In this document: one piece after another, positions 56,534-64,000 of the stretch | Layout of the letters: each line of letters starts with the position of its first letter | Position numbering within the stretch: position 1 is the first letter of the stretch | NCBI RefSeq assembly: GCF_004912275.1 | Contig: NZ_STGY01000009.1 | Span: forward strand, 22,778-86,777 | DNA: 64,000 nt | Source: Glycomyces buryatensis | Lineage (GTDB): Bacteria > Actinomycetota > Actinomycetes > Mycobacteriales > Micromonosporaceae | Direction of reading: 5' to 3' | Made by a program: the position numbers and the translations under genes | The notes under the pieces: model-generated | Seen by the model: the letters and a program-made list of their open reading frames with translations, nothing else | Database searches by the model: none | What the model was told of the DNA's origin: nothing

Positions 56534-56701
56534 TTATGTGCAACCGCTGCTTAGAGCGCTTACGTGCACTCCCACACACCGGAAGTCGCGAACTTGTTTC
56601 CAGTTCACCTGAATGTTAACTTCGGCGGGACGATTTTCAGCCGTCCTCGGGACCAATCGGTACAGTGAGGACAGTCCAAGTGACGAAAGCAGGGATGCCC
56701 A

Positions 56702-57331
56702 GTGCGGTTCTCGCTGAAACCTCAAGACGACGCGTTCTACGCGTTCTTCAACGAAGCCGCCGACAATATCAAGCGCGGCGTCACGATCCTGTCCGAGCTG
56801 GGTGACGACAAGCCCGACTACCAGAAGATCTCGGAGCGGCTGGTCGACGTCGAGCACGACAACGACCACCTCACCCACCGGTTGTTCAACAAGATCAACT
56901 CCACGTTCGTCACGCCTATGGACCGCACCGACATGCACATGCTCGCGGGCAAGCTCGACGACGTCCTGGACCACATCGAGGCCGCCGCGAACCTGGTCTA
57001 CCTCTACGGCCTGTCGGCGCTGCCGACCCTGCCGCGCGAGATGATCGAGCAGATCACCGTGCTGGAGGCCCAGGCCGATCTCCTCTGTGAGTACCTGCCC
57101 ATGCTCAAGGGCCTGAACTCGGGGATGCAGGAGTTCTGGGTCGAGTGCAACCGGCTGGAGAACGACGGTGACCGCGCCTACCGCATGCTCCTGGTGCGCC
57201 TGTACTCCGGCGAGTACGAGACCCTCACCGTCATGAAGCTCAAGGAAGTCGCCGACGAGCTCGAGGCCGCCTGCGACTCCTTCGAGGCCGTCAGCCACGT
57301 CGTCGAGTCGGTTTACGTCAAGGAATCCTGA
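56702..57331 (+). CDS. DUF47/PhoU-like Pit accessory protein
   Basis: 209 residues from GTG 56702. A PhoU-like helical bundle is seen: 'FYAFFNEAADNIKRGVTILS', 'ERLVDVEHDNDHLTHRLFNK', 'DRTDMHMLAGKLDDVLDHIE', 'VADELEAACDSFEAVSHVVE'. E/DxxxD metal-binding repeats are present. DUF47 proteins regulate the Pit phosphate transporter encoded immediately downstream (1 nt gap). Confidence 0.92.
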   Translation: MRFSLKPQDDAFYAFFNEAADNIKRGVTILSELGDDKPDYQKISERLVDVEHDNDHLTHRLFNKINSTFVTPMDRTDMHMLAGKLDDVLDHIEAAANLVYLYGLSALPTLPREMIEQITVLEAQADLLCEYLPMLKGLNSGMQEFWVECNRLENDGDRAYRMLLVRLYSGEYETLTVMKLKEVADELEAACDSFEAVSHVVESVYVKES

Positions 57332-57332
57332 C

Positions 57333-58331
57333 GTGGACGCCAACCTCATCGCGGTGATCGCAGCCATCGCCGCGGCGCTGCTGTTCGCCTACACCAATGG
57401 TTTTCACGACTCGGCGAACGCCATCGCCACCTCGATCTCCACCCGGGCGCTCAAACCCCGCACCGCCTTGGCGATGGCCGCGATCGGCAACTTCATCGGC
57501 GCCCACCTCGGCGGGGCGGTCGCCTCGACCGTCGCCGACGGCCTGGTCGACCTGCCGGTCGGCATGACCGGGTTGACGATCGTGCTGGCGGGCGTCATCG
57601 GCGCCATCGGCTGGAACTACATCGCCTGGTGGTTCGGCTGGCCCATCTCGGCCTCCCACTCGCTGCTCGGCGGGATCGCCGGCGCGACCCTCGCCGGAGG
57701 CGCGACCGTCATCTGGAGCGGCCTGCTCAACAAGGTCGCACTTCCCACCGTGATCTCCCCGCTGGTCGGCTTCGGGCTCGGCTTCCTGGTGATGATCGCG
57801 GTCTACTGGATCTTCCGCAAGGGACGCCCCGACAAGCTCAACCGCGGCTTCCGCCACGCCCAGACCGTCTCGGCCGCCGCCATGGCCATCGGCCACGGCA
57901 TGCAGGACGCGGCCAAGACCATGGGCATCATCGTCCTGGCCCTCTACGTCGGCGGCTACCAGGACACCTCAACCGAGATCCAGGAATGGGTCTACATCGT
58001 CGCCGCCCTCGCACTGGCGCTCGGCACCTATCAGGGCGGCTGGCGCATCATCAAGACCCTCGGCCGCAAGATCATCGACCTGCACCCGCCGCAGGGATTC
58101 GCCGCCGAGACGGTGGCCTCGTCGGTGCTGTTCGTCAACACCATGATCGGCGCCCCGATCTCGACCACGCACATCATCACGTCCTCGATCATGGGCGTCG
58201 GCTCGACCGGCGGCAAGCGGGCCGTGCGGTGGGGTGTGGCGCGCACGATCGTCATGGCCTGGGTCCTGACCTTCCCCGTCGCGGCCGTGGTCGGAGCGCT
58301 GGTGTACTTCCCGATCAGCTGGATTTTCTAG
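57333..58331 (+). CDS. pit: Low-affinity inorganic phosphate transporter (PiT family)
   Basis: 332 residues from GTG 57333. Both PiT signatures are intact: 'FAYTNGFHDSANAIATSIST' with 'GNFIGAHLGG' at the N-terminus, and 'AMAIGHGMQDAAKTMGIIVL' with 'GAPISTTHIITSSIMGVG' in the second half. About ten membrane segments. It imports metal-phosphate with protons. It forms an operon with the upstream DUF47 gene behind PHO-box repeats. Confidence 0.95.
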   Translation: MDANLIAVIAAIAAALLFAYTNGFHDSANAIATSISTRALKPRTALAMAAIGNFIGAHLGGAVASTVADGLVDLPVGMTGLTIVLAGVIGAIGWNYIAWWFGWPISASHSLLGGIAGATLAGGATVIWSGLLNKVALPTVISPLVGFGLGFLVMIAVYWIFRKGRPDKLNRGFRHAQTVSAAAMAIGHGMQDAAKTMGIIVLALYVGGYQDTSTEIQEWVYIVAALALALGTYQGGWRIIKTLGRKIIDLHPPQGFAAETVASSVLFVNTMIGAPISTTHIITSSIMGVGSTGGKRAVRWGVARTIVMAWVLTFPVAAVVGALVYFPISWIF

Positions 58332-58376
58332 GCGTTGTGCCAGGGCGCCGCGCGCGCTTCGGCTAGCGTGAGATTC

Positions 58377-59150
58377 ATGTCCATCCAGCGCTTCGGGAAA
58401 TGGAACTTCAGGGCGGTCGACCCAGGGTCGGCCGCCCGTGCGCGTGCCCGCCTCGAAGCGCGGGGCGCGCCGCCCGAGCCTGAGCGGGCCGCCGCCGTCG
58501 TGCTGCTGCGCGAGGCGCCGCTGCGGGTGTTCCTGTTGCGTCACGCCGCGAAGGAGCCGTTCGGTGCCGCATTGCCCGACCGGGCCTTCGCGGGGGAGCC
58601 GACGGTCCGGGCCGCCTACGTCAACGGTGGGACGGCGCGGGAGGCGTGGGAGGCGCGCGACGAGAACAGCGCCCGCCCCGTCGCCCGGTACGGCTTCCCG
58701 GGCGGGCGATTCAAGCCCGACGACCCCGATGTGGCGATGACGGGGGTGCGGGAGGTCGAGGAGGAGACCGGCGCGATGGTGGCGCTCCAGCGGGCTTGGG
58801 CGCGCTGGGTGACCCCGGAGTACGAGCCGGTCCGGTTCGACGCCTGGATCTACGTGGCGACCCTCGCCGAGGGCTTCCAGCCGCGCATTCGGGTGCGCGA
58901 ACCGGAGTACGCGACGTGGATCGGGCCGGAGCAGGCGGTGTGCCAGTACGGCGCGCAGATGTCGATGCCGGAGGCGACGACGCTCGCCGAGCTCTCGCGC
59001 TATTCGACCGTCGGCGAGGTCTTCGCCGCCGCCGAGCAGCGCGACATGTCCCCGATACTGCCGCGCCTCAGTGTCAAGGGCGGAAAGGCGGCGCTGGTCC
59101 TGCCGGGCGAGGACGGCTATCCGGCGGCGGCACTGGCGGGAACGCGATAG
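58377..59150 (+). CDS. NUDIX hydrolase
   Basis: 257 residues from ATG 58377. The Nudix box is 'GGRFKPDDPDVAMTGVREVE' continuing EETG: the core REVEEETG is perfect, but the first Glu of the box is Asp. The N-terminal half contains 'AAVVLLREAPLRVFLLRHA' and an insert before the box, like the longer NUDT19/CoA-type proteins. The nucleotide substrate is unknown. A bidirectional terminator follows. Confidence 0.88.
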   Translation: MSIQRFGKWNFRAVDPGSAARARARLEARGAPPEPERAAAVVLLREAPLRVFLLRHAAKEPFGAALPDRAFAGEPTVRAAYVNGGTAREAWEARDENSARPVARYGFPGGRFKPDDPDVAMTGVREVEEETGAMVALQRAWARWVTPEYEPVRFDAWIYVATLAEGFQPRIRVREPEYATWIGPEQAVCQYGAQMSMPEATTLAELSRYSTVGEVFAAAEQRDMSPILPRLSVKGGKAALVLPGEDGYPAAALAGTR

Positions 59151-59187
59151 GTGCGGATCCGCATTTAATACGAAATATCAGCCCTTA

Positions 59188-59220
59188 GGGACCCCTGGCG
59201 CAACGATAGCGCGGGGTCCC
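59188..59220. terminator. Bidirectional terminator between nudix and mshD
   Basis: GGGACCCC pairs with GGGGTCCC, with an inner GCGC/GCGC stem; CACTTTT follows on the plus strand. It lies between convergent genes. Confidence 0.8.
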
Positions 59221-59292
59221 GACACTTTTCCCGTTCTCCGAATGAGCGCGACTCGCGTTACGGCACTTGCCCTGTGGCATTTGCCCTGTGGT

Positions 59293-60228
59293 TCAGCGCA
59301 GCTGCTTGGACCACTGGACGTCGCTGTGGACCGTCTCGAAGCCCATGGAGCGGTAGAGCCCCACTGCCCGGGGATTGGACTCGTCGACGTACAGGGCGAC
59401 CTGTCGGATGCCGTGCGCGGCAAGGTGGGCGAGCCCGGCCAGGGTCAAGGCGCGGCCCACGCCGGTGCCCTGGGCCCGCGGATCGACGCCGAGCACATAG
59501 ATCTCGCCCTCCCCCTCCTCCACTTTGGTCCAGTGGAAGCCGAGCATGCCCTGGTCGTCGGCGGCGACAATGAGTCCGTCAGGGTCGAACCAGGTCTCGT
59601 ACTGGCGCGAGCGCAAGTCCGCCGCCGTCCAGCGGCCCTGCTCGGGGTGGGTGGCGAAGGCGGCCGCGTTGACCCGCAGCCACTCCTCGTCGTCCTCGCC
59701 GACCCGGAAGGGCCGCAGCGTGATCGAGTCGGGCAGCACCACGGCCCCGCCGTTCCCGGTGGGCCAGTTGCGCCCGGCCCCGGCCGGCCACGCTCCAGGC
59801 CATTCGAAACCGTCGAGATCTCGGCCGAGTTGGAACAGGACCCGCTCCCGCGCAAAGCCCTCGGACTCCGCGAAAGCGGCCGCGGCGGCGAGATCGCCGT
59901 GCGCCCACACCCGCAGTTGCGTGATTTCGGCCTCAAGTGAGGCGACGACCTCCCGCAGCAGCGCCCGGCCCACCCCGCGGCGCCGATGCCCCGGATCGAC
60001 CGCCAATTCGGCCCCGGCGGCCCCGTCGACCACTTCCACACCCGCGTAAGCGATGACCGTTTCTTCTTGTGGCACAACGAAGTGCCTGCGTTCAGGAGAG
60101 GCGGGACGGGACAGGGCGAGAGTGGTCTCCTCGTTGAACGGATCGACCCCGTCGGCCTCGGCGCAGTGGCGCGCCATCGTAACGATCTTGTGAACTTCCC
60201 TACCCGGAAGTGAAGCAAGTTGCGGCAT
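59293..60228 (-). CDS. mshD: Mycothiol synthase
   Basis: 311 residues from ATG 60228. It consists of two GNAT domains: an N-terminal one with 'LAVDPGHRRRGVGRALLREV' and a C-terminal one with 'EIYVLGVDPRAQGTGVGRAL', 'VALYVDESNPRAVGLYRSMG' and 'FETVHSDVQW'. This double-GNAT layout and the C-terminal sequence are characteristic of MshD, which acetylates Cys-GlcN-Ins to give mycothiol, the main thiol of actinobacteria. It appears monocistronic. Confidence 0.93.
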   Translation of the reverse strand: MPQLASLPGREVHKIVTMARHCAEADGVDPFNEETTLALSRPASPERRHFVVPQEETVIAYAGVEVVDGAAGAELAVDPGHRRRGVGRALLREVVASLEAEITQLRVWAHGDLAAAAAFAESEGFARERVLFQLGRDLDGFEWPGAWPAGAGRNWPTGNGGAVVLPDSITLRPFRVGEDDEEWLRVNAAAFATHPEQGRWTAADLRSRQYETWFDPDGLIVAADDQGMLGFHWTKVEEGEGEIYVLGVDPRAQGTGVGRALTLAGLAHLAAHGIRQVALYVDESNPRAVGLYRSMGFETVHSDVQWSKQLR

Positions 60229-60245
60229 GGGGTTACCCTAGTCGT

Positions 60246-60280
60246 GGACTCAGCACCGTGCCGGGGTGCTGAGTCCTTTT
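60246..60280 (+). terminator. Strong terminator-like hairpin facing away from mshD
   Basis: GGACTCAGCACC pairs perfectly with GGTGCTGAGTCC (12 bp, 7-nt loop) and is followed by TTTTA on the plus strand. No plus-strand gene ends here; it lies 18 nt upstream of the mshD start and may end an antisense or small RNA. Confidence 0.7.
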
Positions 60281-60461
60281 ATGTGCCCAGACCTCTTCAC
60301 CCCACGTGGTCCGGCAGCGACGACGCCCGCGAGACGACAGCGGCACAACTCCCCAAAGGCACGGCCGGTCAGAAATCTGACCAGAATTTGACTGGAATGC
60401 CGTAACCGGCCGTCCCACACCGGGCTCGACCGGCCTGCGAGAATTAGTCCACAAGCGGCGT

Positions 60462-60495
60462 CCGACCAAGGTTTTCCCTGGTCGGGGGCCGTTTT
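60462..60495 (+). terminator. Terminator-like hairpin before tRNA-Ser
   Basis: CCGACCAAGG pairs with CCCTGGTCGG around TTTT, then GGGCCGTTTTT. It is oriented to stop plus-strand transcription from running antisense into the tRNA; no plus-strand gene precedes it. Confidence 0.5.
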
Positions 60496-60504
60496 TGCTG
60501 GATG

Positions 60505-60596
60505 TGGCGGAGAAGGTGGGATTCGAACCCACGGTGGGTTTTGACACCCACGCCGGTTTTCAAGACCGGTGCACTAGTCCGCTATGCGACTCCTCC
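60505..60596 (-). tRNA. tRNA-Ser (anticodon TGA), CCA encoded
   Basis: Minus strand. The acceptor GGAGGAG pairs with CTTCTCC, the discriminator is G, and CCA is encoded (60507-60505). The anticodon stem CCGGT/ACCGG encloses CTTGAAA (TGA). A long variable arm (GTGGGTGTC...) is typical of tRNA-Ser. Confidence 0.97.
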
Positions 60597-60642
60597 AGGC
60601 CCCGAAAGGCAAGGGCCAATCTACCAAACGCTTTGGTAACTC

Positions 60643-61476
60643 TCAGCGGTGCTGGGGGCCGACGCAGCAGGTCGTGCAGGTGCGGGCGCCCTCGAGGGTG
60701 ATGGCGAGGCAGCAGGTGCGGCGCTGGTAGACCAGGCGGCCCTCCTCGTCGGTGGCGACGTCGACCAGGTCGGCGACGTCGAAGGCCGACAACAGGTTCT
60801 TGGCGATCACCTCGGCCGGCTCGTCCACCACCTGGGCGCACGAGGCCGTCGCATAGGCCAGCCCCGAAGCCAGCGAGCCCATCATGGTGCGCCGGCCCAC
60901 CCGGACCTCGCGCAGGAACGCCGCCAGCACCGGTGCGAGGTGGTTCTCCAGCAGTGAGGCGCGCATCCGCTCCAGCAGCGCCGCCTCGCCCGCGACGACT
61001 TCGACGCCGGGCAGGCCCGCGCACGGGTCGTCCGGCAGGGCCAGGAAGCGCGGAGTCGGCTGCCGCACCGCGAACATGGGTTCGCCCTCGCTGATGCGGA
61101 AGACGGCATTGCCGGCCTCCATGAGCGGGACGCGGCGGGCGGTGACGTAGCCGAGGACGGCCGGGGCGACCATCCAGTAGCAGTAGGTCTTCCACGCCAA
61201 CGCCGCATTGGCGTGCGGCGAGCCGCCCCACAGGGCGGAGGCGGCGCCGAGCAGTTCGGCCACGCGGGTGCCGTCGGTCAGCTCGGTCGCGGCGAACTCG
61301 ACGCACTCGTCCGGTTCGGCCGTGTCGTCAACGGCGCTGTCGAGCCAGTCGCGCAGGCCCAGCAGCGGATTGGGGCCGACGGTGCCACCGACGCGGTTCG
61401 CGGCATCGCGCAGGGCGGCAAGGGGATCAGGAGTGGTCAAGTCGGGGCGTACGTCGACAGCGGTGGCGCTCAGCAC
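60643..61476 (-). CDS. FhuF-like (2Fe-2S) ferric-siderophore reductase
   Basis: 277 residues from GTG 61476, 7 nt after GGAGGG; longer frames upstream are excluded. The C-terminal iron-sulfur motif of FhuF proteins, C-C-x10-C-x2-C, is seen in 'RRTCCLAITLEGARTCTTCC'. The middle part contains 'LAWKTYCYWMVAPAVLGYVT'. FhuF-type proteins reduce iron in ferric siderophores to release it. An iron box 48 nt upstream supports IdeR control. No siderophore transport genes are adjacent. Confidence 0.85.
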   Translation of the reverse strand: MLSATAVDVRPDLTTPDPLAALRDAANRVGGTVGPNPLLGLRDWLDSAVDDTAEPDECVEFAATELTDGTRVAELLGAASALWGGSPHANAALAWKTYCYWMVAPAVLGYVTARRVPLMEAGNAVFRISEGEPMFAVRQPTPRFLALPDDPCAGLPGVEVVAGEAALLERMRASLLENHLAPVLAAFLREVRVGRRTMMGSLASGLAYATASCAQVVDEPAEVIAKNLLSAFDVADLVDVATDEEGRLVYQRRTCCLAITLEGARTCTTCCVGPQHR

Positions 61477-61523
61477 GTGAGGCCCTCCGCGCACGCGAGT
61501 CCCATCGATTGCCCCTCTCAGGT

Positions 61524-61542
61524 AAGGATGGGCTAACCTTAC
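61524..61542 (-). promoter_or_regulatory. IdeR/DmdR-type iron box
   Basis: TAAGGATGGGCTAACCTTA matches the actinobacterial iron-box consensus TTAGGTTAGGCTAACCTAA at 15 of 19 positions and is itself nearly palindromic. It lies 48 nt upstream of the FhuF-like gene, a classic iron-repressed target. Confidence 0.8.
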
Positions 61543-61759
61543 CCGACGGATGCCGCGAACTGTCAATAAACCGACAGACGCTGCGCGCCTACAGGGTGTA
61601 GGAAAGCGAGGTGCTGTGGGTTGAGCGTCGCCGAGTGGGATGAGATTCACAGCACCTCGCCCCTGCCTCAAATGATCCCCGCCCCGGCGGCGTCCCCGTC
61701 GCACACGACGTGCGACCGTCCCGGCGCCTTCCCGGCTTTCTCTGGCAGGCTTGGCGCTT

Positions 61760-62536
61760 ATGTCGAACCACTCCGAGCGCCTCCCGCTGAGCGCCCCGGT
61801 GCTGCGGCGAGAAATCTGGATCGTCCTGGCGCTCTCGCTTGGCGCCTCCGCGATCTGGTCGATCGTGGACATCCTCGGCACCCTCACCGCACCCGGCGGC
61901 CTCGCCGAACACACCGAGTCCATGAACTCCGCCCTCGCCGAACCCGAGCGCCCCTTGCTCGACCTGGCCAAGCAACTGGTCCGGATCGCCCTCGCCCTGG
62001 CCCCGGTGGCGCTGGCGCTTCATCTGCTGAGCCTCGATCGCGGGAACCCGTTCCGCCTCATCGGCCTCGACCGCACCCGCCCCGCACGAGACCTCCTGGC
62101 CGGCGCCGCGCTGGCGGCCGCGATCGGCATCCCCGGCCTCGGCCTCTACTTCGCCGCGACGGCCCTCGGACTCAACGCCGACATCGAGGCCTCGAACCTG
62201 AACGACGTGTGGTGGGCGGTACCGATCCTCGTCCTGGCCGCGCTCAAGAACGCGGTCGTGGAGGAGGTGATCGGCGTCGGATACCTGATCACCCGGCTGC
62301 GCCAACTGGCGTGGAGCCCGGTCGCGATCGTCGTGGCACACTCCCTGCTCCGCGGCACCTACCACCTCTACCAGGGCTTCGGCGGTTTCATCGGCAACGC
62401 GGTCATGGGCGCGGTCTTCGCGCTGGTCTTCCTCCGCTGGAAGCGGACCGGCCCACTGATCTGGGCCCACACCCTTCTCGACATCGCCGCGTTCGTGGGC
62501 TACCTGTTGGTAGCACCACACGTGAGCTGGCTTTAA
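61760..62536 (+). CDS. CPBP-family intramembrane metalloprotease
   Basis: 258 residues from ATG 61760 (a TTG at 61751 is possible). About seven hydrophobic segments. The CPBP/Abi motifs are present: 'NAVVEEVIGVGYLITRL' (E-E-x3-x-x-Y/R) and 'HSLLRGTYHLYQGFGGFIGN', then a third His in 'GPLIWAHTLLDIAAFV'. This family includes CAAX prenyl proteases and bacteriocin-immunity proteins; here the role is unknown. The usual Arg after EExxx is replaced by Gly-Tyr. Confidence 0.85.
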   Translation: MSNHSERLPLSAPVLRREIWIVLALSLGASAIWSIVDILGTLTAPGGLAEHTESMNSALAEPERPLLDLAKQLVRIALALAPVALALHLLSLDRGNPFRLIGLDRTRPARDLLAGAALAAAIGIPGLGLYFAATALGLNADIEASNLNDVWWAVPILVLAALKNAVVEEVIGVGYLITRLRQLAWSPVAIVVAHSLLRGTYHLYQGFGGFIGNAVMGAVFALVFLRWKRTGPLIWAHTLLDIAAFVGYLLVAPHVSWL

Positions 62537-62612
62537 CGCCCGAGCTACCCGCTTGCCGCCCTGAGCGGCCACCCGGTAAGCTCGGCAATCGGTACGTGCT
62601 CTGCCGCGTCCT

Positions 62613-62703
62613 GGAGGATTCGCATAGTGGCCTAGTGCGCCCGCCTGCTAAGCGGGTTTCGGGTGATACCCGATCATGGGTTCAAATCCCATATCCTCCG
62701 CCA
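62613..62703 (+). tRNA. tRNA-Ser (anticodon GCT), CCA encoded
   Basis: The acceptor GGAGGAT pairs with ATCCTCC, the discriminator is G, and CCA is encoded (62701-62703). The anticodon stem CCCGC/GCGGG encloses CTGCTAA (GCT). A long variable arm (TTTCGGGTGATACCCGA) is present. Confidence 0.97.
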
Positions 62704-62705
62704 CA

Positions 62706-62755
62706 AAGCCCCGCTGACCTGCGTAAACGCAGGCTCACCGGGGCTTCTGGTTTTC
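62706..62755 (+). terminator. Terminator of tRNA-Ser(GCT)
   Basis: AAGCCCCG pairs with CGGGGCTT around an inner CCTGCG/CGCAGG stem, followed by CTGGTTTTCTT. It starts 3 nt after the CCA. Confidence 0.85.
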
Positions 62756-62757
62756 TT

Positions 62758-63490
62758 GGCAATCGAACATCCGCCGCTATGTACGAAATATCGCCGTTCA
62801 GTGTCACTGACCTGCAATTACGTCGCCTATCCGGATCGCCGTCGCCAATTGCGTCCGGACCTGTCCAGCTGTCGCCAACCAGTTTCCGGCCAAATACCGG
62901 CCAAAGTTTTGGGCCGAAGGCGACTGCGACTCAGCATCGTTCACCCGTTGGAGTGAAATCTCCGACCCGCGTCCCATATTCTAGGACTCCAAGGCTTCGC
63001 GGGAGTTCTACCAGCCGAAACATCAGGCATCAGACGGCGGGAATTTCGTGCCTCTCCAAAGGGGCGCGGTAGTCCGGTGCTTCGGCCATGCCTGGCAGTT
63101 CCTTGAAAGGGTCGACCGTCTCGGTGCGGGCCCATGCCCGAGCCATGTCCTAGGAAGTCGGAACGACAGTTGCCTTTAGGTTCGTTTACGGCCAGATCTT
63201 CGGCTTCTTGGGCAGCGTCGATCGCCTCTTGCAGGGTCTAGGCCGCTTCGGCGAGGACTTCGAGTCCTTCCCAGAGGTTGTCGTAAGCCGTGGTCTACGG
63301 CAGCGCGTTGTCGGCTCCGATGCATGGGCAACCGCGAGTCCTGGGCGCGGCCGAAATCCAGGAATCCAACGGCCGCAAAGCTTCCAATGTCGAAATAGTG
63401 GAACCTTCCGTGCGTTCCGAACGTCAAAGCTCCCGTGATCGACGGCAGGTCGATCGCGCCGGTCCCCGAACCGGTCCACCCCCCGCCCGA
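62758..63490. other. Degraded stretch beside tRNA-Ser(GCT)
   Basis: About 730 nt without a complete gene. On the minus strand a fragment near 63185-63290 reads 'YDNLWEGLEVLAEAA', stop, 'TLQEAIDAAQEAEDLAV', which looks like a small helical protein broken by an amber codon. A 38-codon ORF precedes it (listed separately). GC is lower than in the flanks. It resembles the eroded cargo of an element integrated at the tRNA, but no integrase or attachment repeat was found. Confidence 0.45.
63030..63146 (-). CDS. 38-residue ORF, possible mobile-element remnant
   Basis: ATG 63146 to TGA 63030 encodes MARAWARTETVDPFKELPGM, then AEAPDYRAPLERHEIPAV. The composition is protein-like (balanced charge, Pro turns), and I recall such tiny ORFs in actinomycete integrative elements, but this is impression, not a match. 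No strong ribosome site. Confidence 0.35.
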   Translation of the reverse strand: MARAWARTETVDPFKELPGMAEAPDYRAPLERHEIPAV

Positions 63491-63502
63491 ATGGAGCTAC
63501 CC

Positions 63503-64000
63503 GTGAGAATCCAGAAGACCGCCGTCGTCTGCGCTTTGGCGCTGTTCGCGGCCGGATGCGCGGCCACAGGTGAACAAGGCACCGATGACGCCGGATTGTC
63601 TGACCCCATCTTTGAACGCCCGACCTACACCCCGGGCGTGTCCGTAGACGACTTCTGCCCCGAAGGCGAGGAGATCGAGGCGCTGGAGGCGACGCCGGAG
63701 TCCTCCCAGGTCAGGCTCTGGCACAACAACGTCATTTCCATCGACGGCACCGTCGACCCGGCGCCGGAGAAGCTGGCTTGCTCCTACTTCTATACGAAAG
63801 GCGACGAGCCCCTCGACCGGCTCACCGACGACATCGCCACCCCGGTGGTCGAATTGAATATCCTGGAGGAGGCTTCCGATACGGAGGTCAACTCGGCCCT
63901 GGATCCCGCGGACTTCCCCGAGTTCCCCGAGTACTTCCAGATCACCGGTTGGGACCACGCCGCCACCGAGGAGGAGACCGAGACCTGCCTCACGGACCCC
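63503..64000 (+). CDS. Lipoprotein, N-terminal part (cut by window end)
   Basis: GTG 63503, 6 nt after GGAG; an in-frame ATG at 63491 lacks spacing. The signal peptide VRIQKTAVVCALALF ends in lipobox 'AAGC'. The mature region is acidic (SDPIFERPTYTPGVSVDDFC, 'EEIEALEATPESSQVRLWHN') and stays open to the last base (166 codons). It resembles small actinobacterial lipoproteins of unknown function. Confidence 0.75.
   Translation, partial: MRIQKTAVVCALALFAAGCAATGEQGTDDAGLSDPIFERPTYTPGVSVDDFCPEGEEIEALEATPESSQVRLWHNNVISIDGTVDPAPEKLACSYFYTKGDEPLDRLTDDIATPVVELNILEEASDTEVNSALDPADFPEFPEYFQITGWDHAATEEETETCLTDP

Overview
The window is high-GC actinobacterial chromosome. Mycothiol synthase, type VII secretion-type (WXG100/EspC-like) small proteins, XRE regulators paired with DUF397 proteins, an HspR-type operator before clpB, PhoP-type and IdeR-type boxes, and frequent GTG starts all fit a mycelial or related actinomycete. 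I cannot place the genus from sequence alone.

Layout. (1) 1-6.7 kb: the end of a flotillin/SPFH protein, a 1637-residue AAA+ 'DNA repair ATPase', a 167-nt near-perfect hairpin, and a BRCT-like protein with an acidic tail. (2) 6.8-10.5 kb: a type VII secretion/immunity-like neighbourhood with two decayed small T7SS genes, three copies of one small domain in two proteins, a double YbaB/EbfC-like protein and two intact T7SS-like proteins. (3) 10.5-24.2 kb: clpB with a HAIR operator, a truncated alpha/beta hydrolase, a BASS transporter, an ECF sigma factor divergent from an NTF2-like protein, and a run of exported proteins (lipoproteins, beta-propellers, an M15-like peptidase), then a DnaQ-like exonuclease.

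(4) 24.4-45.6 kb is the accessory region and the most interesting part. It has an AIPR-family protein with a PD-(D/E)xK-like N-terminus and a RAMA-like C-terminus. Facing it is an RHH-RAMA-alkyltransferase-like fusion. Next is a five-gene minus-strand operon whose start and stop codons nearly all overlap: an HTH/pseudo-methylase/specificity-domain fusion, hsdM, hsdS, hsdR and a Ser/Thr kinase. Its promoter looks leaderless and carries three copies of one operator half-site. After it come a SWIM zinc-finger protein, an XRE/DUF397 regulatory cluster, a tiny Cys4 protein, a stand-alone RAMA-like protein, an unrecognised gene and a DUF2786 protein, ending at tRNA-Arg(ACG). hsdS and parts of the AIPR/RAMA segment are visibly AT-richer than the flanks. 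No integrase, transposase or CRISPR array was seen.

(5) 45.8-62.6 kb is mostly housekeeping: TrmH-type methyltransferase, AlkZ-like glycosylase, an operon of GroES-like protein, prephenate dehydrogenase and DUF885 peptidase, an AI-2E transporter overlapping a DinG-type helicase, PhoU-like plus Pit phosphate uptake behind PHO-box repeats, a Nudix hydrolase, MshD, an FhuF-like iron reductase behind an iron box, a CPBP protease, and two tRNA-Ser genes. (6) 62.7-64 kb: a degraded stretch beside tRNA-Ser(GCT) that may be the remnant of an integrated element, then the start of a lipoprotein gene cut by the window edge.
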